A stretch of 9,440 bases of DNA, taken from NCBI GenBank assembly GCA_016875515.1, contig VGRA01000066.1, positions 1 to 9,440 of the forward strand. The letters run 5' to 3'. The position numbers and the translations under genes were made by a program. Below are positions 7,525-9,440 of this stretch, in pieces. Numbering within the stretch: the stretch's first letter is position 1; each line of letters opens with the position of its first letter. This DNA comes from Deltaproteobacteria bacterium (GTDB taxonomy: Bacteria > Myxococcota > Myxococcia > Myxococcales > Myxococcaceae). A model generated the notes under the pieces. That model searched no databases, was not told where the DNA came from, and worked only from the letters and a program-made list of their open reading frames with translations.

Positions 7525-8991
7525 ATGTCCAGCCGCTCCCACCGCCCCTCCGCCCGCTTCCCGTCCGAGCCGACGCTGGATGGCCAAACGGACGAGTCGG
7601 AGTTGCCGCTCATCGAGCCGGACGAGGACGCCACCCCGGTGGACGCCTCGCGCAAGCGGTCGCTCGGCATGGCCACCGATCCGGGTGATCACACGCCAAC
7701 CCGGCACAACCCCATGGGACAGGACGCTGCCTTGAAGCCTTCCTACTCCGGCAAGGAGGTCCCGGACCCCGGTCACAAGCCGGCGTTCCTGTACGTGGAC
7801 CGTGGCCCCGGGGCCGGTCAGCTCATCCCGCTCAAGCAGGGATCGGTGGTTGTCGGCCGCATCTCCTCGGCAGACCTGCGGATCAACCACCCCTCGGTGA
7901 GCCGCCAGCACGCCCAGCTGAGCCGCCGCGGTGAGGAGTTCACGGTAGAGGACCTGGGCAGCCAGAACGGCACCTACGTGAACCGCCGCCGGGTGCGCGG
8001 CCCCACCCACGTGCTACCGGGGGACGAGATCACGGTCGGCACCGCGTTGCTGAAGCTGCGCGGCTCGGGTGAGTCGCTCACCCACGTGCCCGCGGCGCGC
8101 GGCAGCCGCTCCCCGCTGTCCAACGCGGTGAAGGTGGCGCTGTTCGCCGGCGCGGTGGGGGCTGGCATCGCGGCCACCCTGGTCTACGCCTTCGTCCACA
8201 TGCAGGCGGCACCGGCACCGCAGGCGAGCGAGCCCGCGCCGGTGGCGGCCGCGACCGCGGCAGCATCGGAGGCGGCGGAGCCGTCGTCTCGCCGGATGGT
8301 GATCGAGGACGAGCCGGTGGTGGTGGACGTGGTGAAGGGCAAGCCGGCCGCTCCGTCCGCGGCCGTTGCTGCCGAGTCCATGCCGGCGGCCCCGGCGCCG
8401 GTGGCTGCTGCCCCCGCACCCCGACCGGCCGCAGCGCCCAAGGTGTCTGCCACGGCCGCTGCCGCGCGCCGCGCCGCGGAGTCGTCTGACACGGCCGCCG
8501 AGAAGGAGGCCGCCGAGGAGGCCCCGGCGGCGTCCGATGATTCGAAGAACCCCGCCCGCGCCAACATCCTCGCGCGGTACGAGACTGGCAAGGTGGACGC
8601 GGCCATCGAGGCGGCCGAGGCGGCGGGGGACAAGGCGCTGCTCGCGGACCTGGTGAAGTTCCGGGACGCGTTCAACGCGGCCAAGGAGAGCAGCGACGTG
8701 GCGACGGCCATCCGGCAGTTCACCGTGGCGCAGAAGGTGGACGACAAGCTGTCTGCCGGCTGGTCCTCCTATGGCAGCCAGATCAAGAAGCAGCTGGGCG
8801 GGCTGTATGCCCGGGTGGGCGCGCACTACGCGGAGGCCGGCAACACGGCCGAGGCGCGCAAGGCCTTCCAGCTGGCGCTCAAGCAGGAGCCGGGCAACGC
8901 CGCCGCCAAGGCGGGGCTGGCGGAGCTGGGCGACGGGGAGAAGAAGGCGGCCCCCAAGCGCGCGGACATCGAGGACGCGTTCGCGGAGTAG
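7525..8991 (+). CDS. Membrane-anchored FHA domain protein with TPR-like C-terminus
   Basis: 488 residues in four parts. Residues 1-85 are a polar, probably disordered N-terminus rich in acidic residues and threonines (PTLDGQTDESE). Residues 88-178 are a forkhead-associated domain with the phosphothreonine-binding signature intact: Gly111-Arg112, Ser126-Arg127-x-His129, and Asn148-Gly-Thr followed by VNRR. A single membrane helix at about 200-224 (VALFAGAVGAGIAATLVYAF) is preceded by basic residues, so the N-terminus should face the cytoplasm. An Ala/Pro-rich linker (225-345) leads to a helical region with one clear TPR-like unit at about 423-468 (YARVGAHYAEAGNTAEARKAF), presumably in the periplasm. 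FHA domains read phosphothreonine, so a Ser/Thr kinase input is likely; no kinase lies in the window. AAGGA 9 nt before the ATG supports this start. It probably forms an operon with the next gene. The exact partner or process is unknown. Confidence 0.93.
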   Translation: MSSRSHRPSARFPSEPTLDGQTDESELPLIEPDEDATPVDASRKRSLGMATDPGDHTPTRHNPMGQDAALKPSYSGKEVPDPGHKPAFLYVDRGPGAGQLIPLKQGSVVVGRISSADLRINHPSVSRQHAQLSRRGEEFTVEDLGSQNGTYVNRRRVRGPTHVLPGDEITVGTALLKLRGSGESLTHVPAARGSRSPLSNAVKVALFAGAVGAGIAATLVYAFVHMQAAPAPQASEPAPVAAATAAASEAAEPSSRRMVIEDEPVVVDVVKGKPAAPSAAVAAESMPAAPAPVAAAPAPRPAAAPKVSATAAAARRAAESSDTAAEKEAAEEAPAASDDSKNPARANILARYETGKVDAAIEAAEAAGDKALLADLVKFRDAFNAAKESSDVATAIRQFTVAQKVDDKLSAGWSSYGSQIKKQLGGLYARVGAHYAEAGNTAEARKAFQLALKQEPGNAAAKAGLAELGDGEKKAAPKRADIEDAFAE

Positions 8992-8994
8992 CCC

Positions 8995-9440
8995 CTGCTG
9001 CGCGCCCTCACGTGGGGAACGCCGGCCCTGGTCGCGCTCGTGGCGCTGGCCGGGGCCTCGGCGCGTCCGGGCGGCGCCGCCCCCCCGCTCCTGCTCACGC
9101 TGACCGCCCCGGGGGCAACCCAGTCGCGGATCGTCCAGTGGACGGAGGGGGGACTCGCGGAGGTGGCCCTCATCGCCCACGTGGCGGACGCGCAGCCGAG
9201 GGGCGTGGCGCTCCCGGGCGGCCGGGCCGCGGTGGTGGTGGAGCAGGTACCCCAGCGGGATGCCTCGTGGAGCGCCGCGCTGTGGGTGGCCTCGCGCGAG
9301 GGGGTGGCGCTCCGGGCGGACCGGGTCTACCCGGGCACGCGGCCGGTGCTGCTCGGCGGGGACCGGGCCGCGGTGGCGCGGGGCCACTTCGGGCCGGTGC
9401 CTGAACCCGGCGAGTACCGGGTGGACGCGTTGGAGGTGGA
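8995..9440 (+). CDS. Exported protein, probable beta-propeller, N-terminal fragment
   Basis: The frame is open from just after the FHA stop to the window end, giving 148 complete codons; the gene continues to the right. It begins like a signal peptide: LLRALTWGTPALVALVALAG followed by A-S-A, a fitting signal peptidase I site after residue 23, with no lipobox. After it come two similar units, roughly ADAQPRGVALPGGRAAVVVE ... LWVASREG and YPGTRPVLLGGDRAAVARG ... YRVDALEV. These resemble TolB-like propeller blades (P-x-G ... G-G-x-A-A-V ... L-W-V-A). No ATG is available. CTG at 8995 or 8998 keeps the whole signal peptide, and GGAG at 8985-8988 lies 6 nt before the first. A GTG at 9040 would leave only a stub of the signal sequence. 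The 3-nt gap to the FHA stop, in the same frame, suggests one operon with reinitiation. Function unknown. Confidence 0.75.
   Translation, partial: MLRALTWGTPALVALVALAGASARPGGAAPPLLLTLTAPGATQSRIVQWTEGGLAEVALIAHVADAQPRGVALPGGRAAVVVEQVPQRDASWSAALWVASREGVALRADRVYPGTRPVLLGGDRAAVARGHFGPVPEPGEYRVDALEV

Noticed and set aside
4032..7688. A plus-strand open frame of 1218 codons antisense to uvrB and cysS
   Set aside because: It mirrors the coding bias of real minus-strand genes with intact catalytic motifs; its product is a His/Arg/Gly-rich string without any domain. High GC at third positions produces such frames.
7384..8010. Minus-strand frame of 208 codons opposite the FHA gene
   Set aside because: It is antisense to the FHA domain. 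Only its last codons, in the intergenic region behind AAGGAG, are of interest as a leader ORF.
1..9440. CRISPR array, tRNA, rRNA, insertion sequence or integrase
   Set aside because: No regularly spaced direct repeats, tRNA-like cloverleaf, or transposase/integrase motifs were seen on reading both strands.

Overview
The window is very GC-rich with strong G/C bias at third codon positions. Its proteins look like those of a myxobacterium (Myxococcota; I infer the Cystobacterineae side, such as Myxococcus, Stigmatella, Corallococcus or Archangium). The evidence is a DUF3108 protein, a tandem DUF507 protein, an FHA protein with a long Ala/Pro linker, and the codon bias. I see no transposase, integrase, CRISPR array, tRNA, rRNA or plasmid gene. 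It reads as a mostly ordinary chromosomal housekeeping region with a few oddities.

Layout. (1) 2-322, plus strand: the C-terminal end of a DUF3108-domain protein cut by the window edge. (2) 323-1159: a stretch with no intact gene. It holds a minus-strand relic of a secreted beta-rich protein whose reading frame breaks at G homopolymers, plus a Pro-rich tail-like segment. (3) 1192-1224: a clear minus-strand intrinsic terminator. (4) 1252-1770, minus: a double DUF507 protein with its own sigma70-like promoter. (5) 1885-7370, minus: cysS, uvrB and uvrC transcribed in that order. There are 33 nt between cysS and uvrB, and an ATGA overlap joins uvrB to uvrC. (6) 7371-7524: the divergent intergenic region between cysS and an FHA gene. 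It contains two dyads and a possible 7-codon leader peptide with a Cys codon just upstream of cysS. (7) 7525-8991, plus: a membrane-anchored FHA protein with a C-terminal TPR-like region. (8) 8995-end, plus: the start of a secreted, probably beta-propeller protein that follows 3 nt later in the same frame and seems to start with CTG.

How the genes work together. UvrB and UvrC are partners in nucleotide excision repair and their overlap favours coupled translation. CysS charges tRNA-Cys and shares the transcript only by position, as far as I can see. The FHA protein (cytoplasmic phosphothreonine reader, one membrane span, periplasmic TPR) and the following exported protein probably form one envelope-facing operon. 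No new multi-gene defence or mobile system is evident. The most interesting leads are the Cys-codon leader upstream of cysS, the FHA/exported-protein pair with its CTG start, and the G-tract-broken gene.
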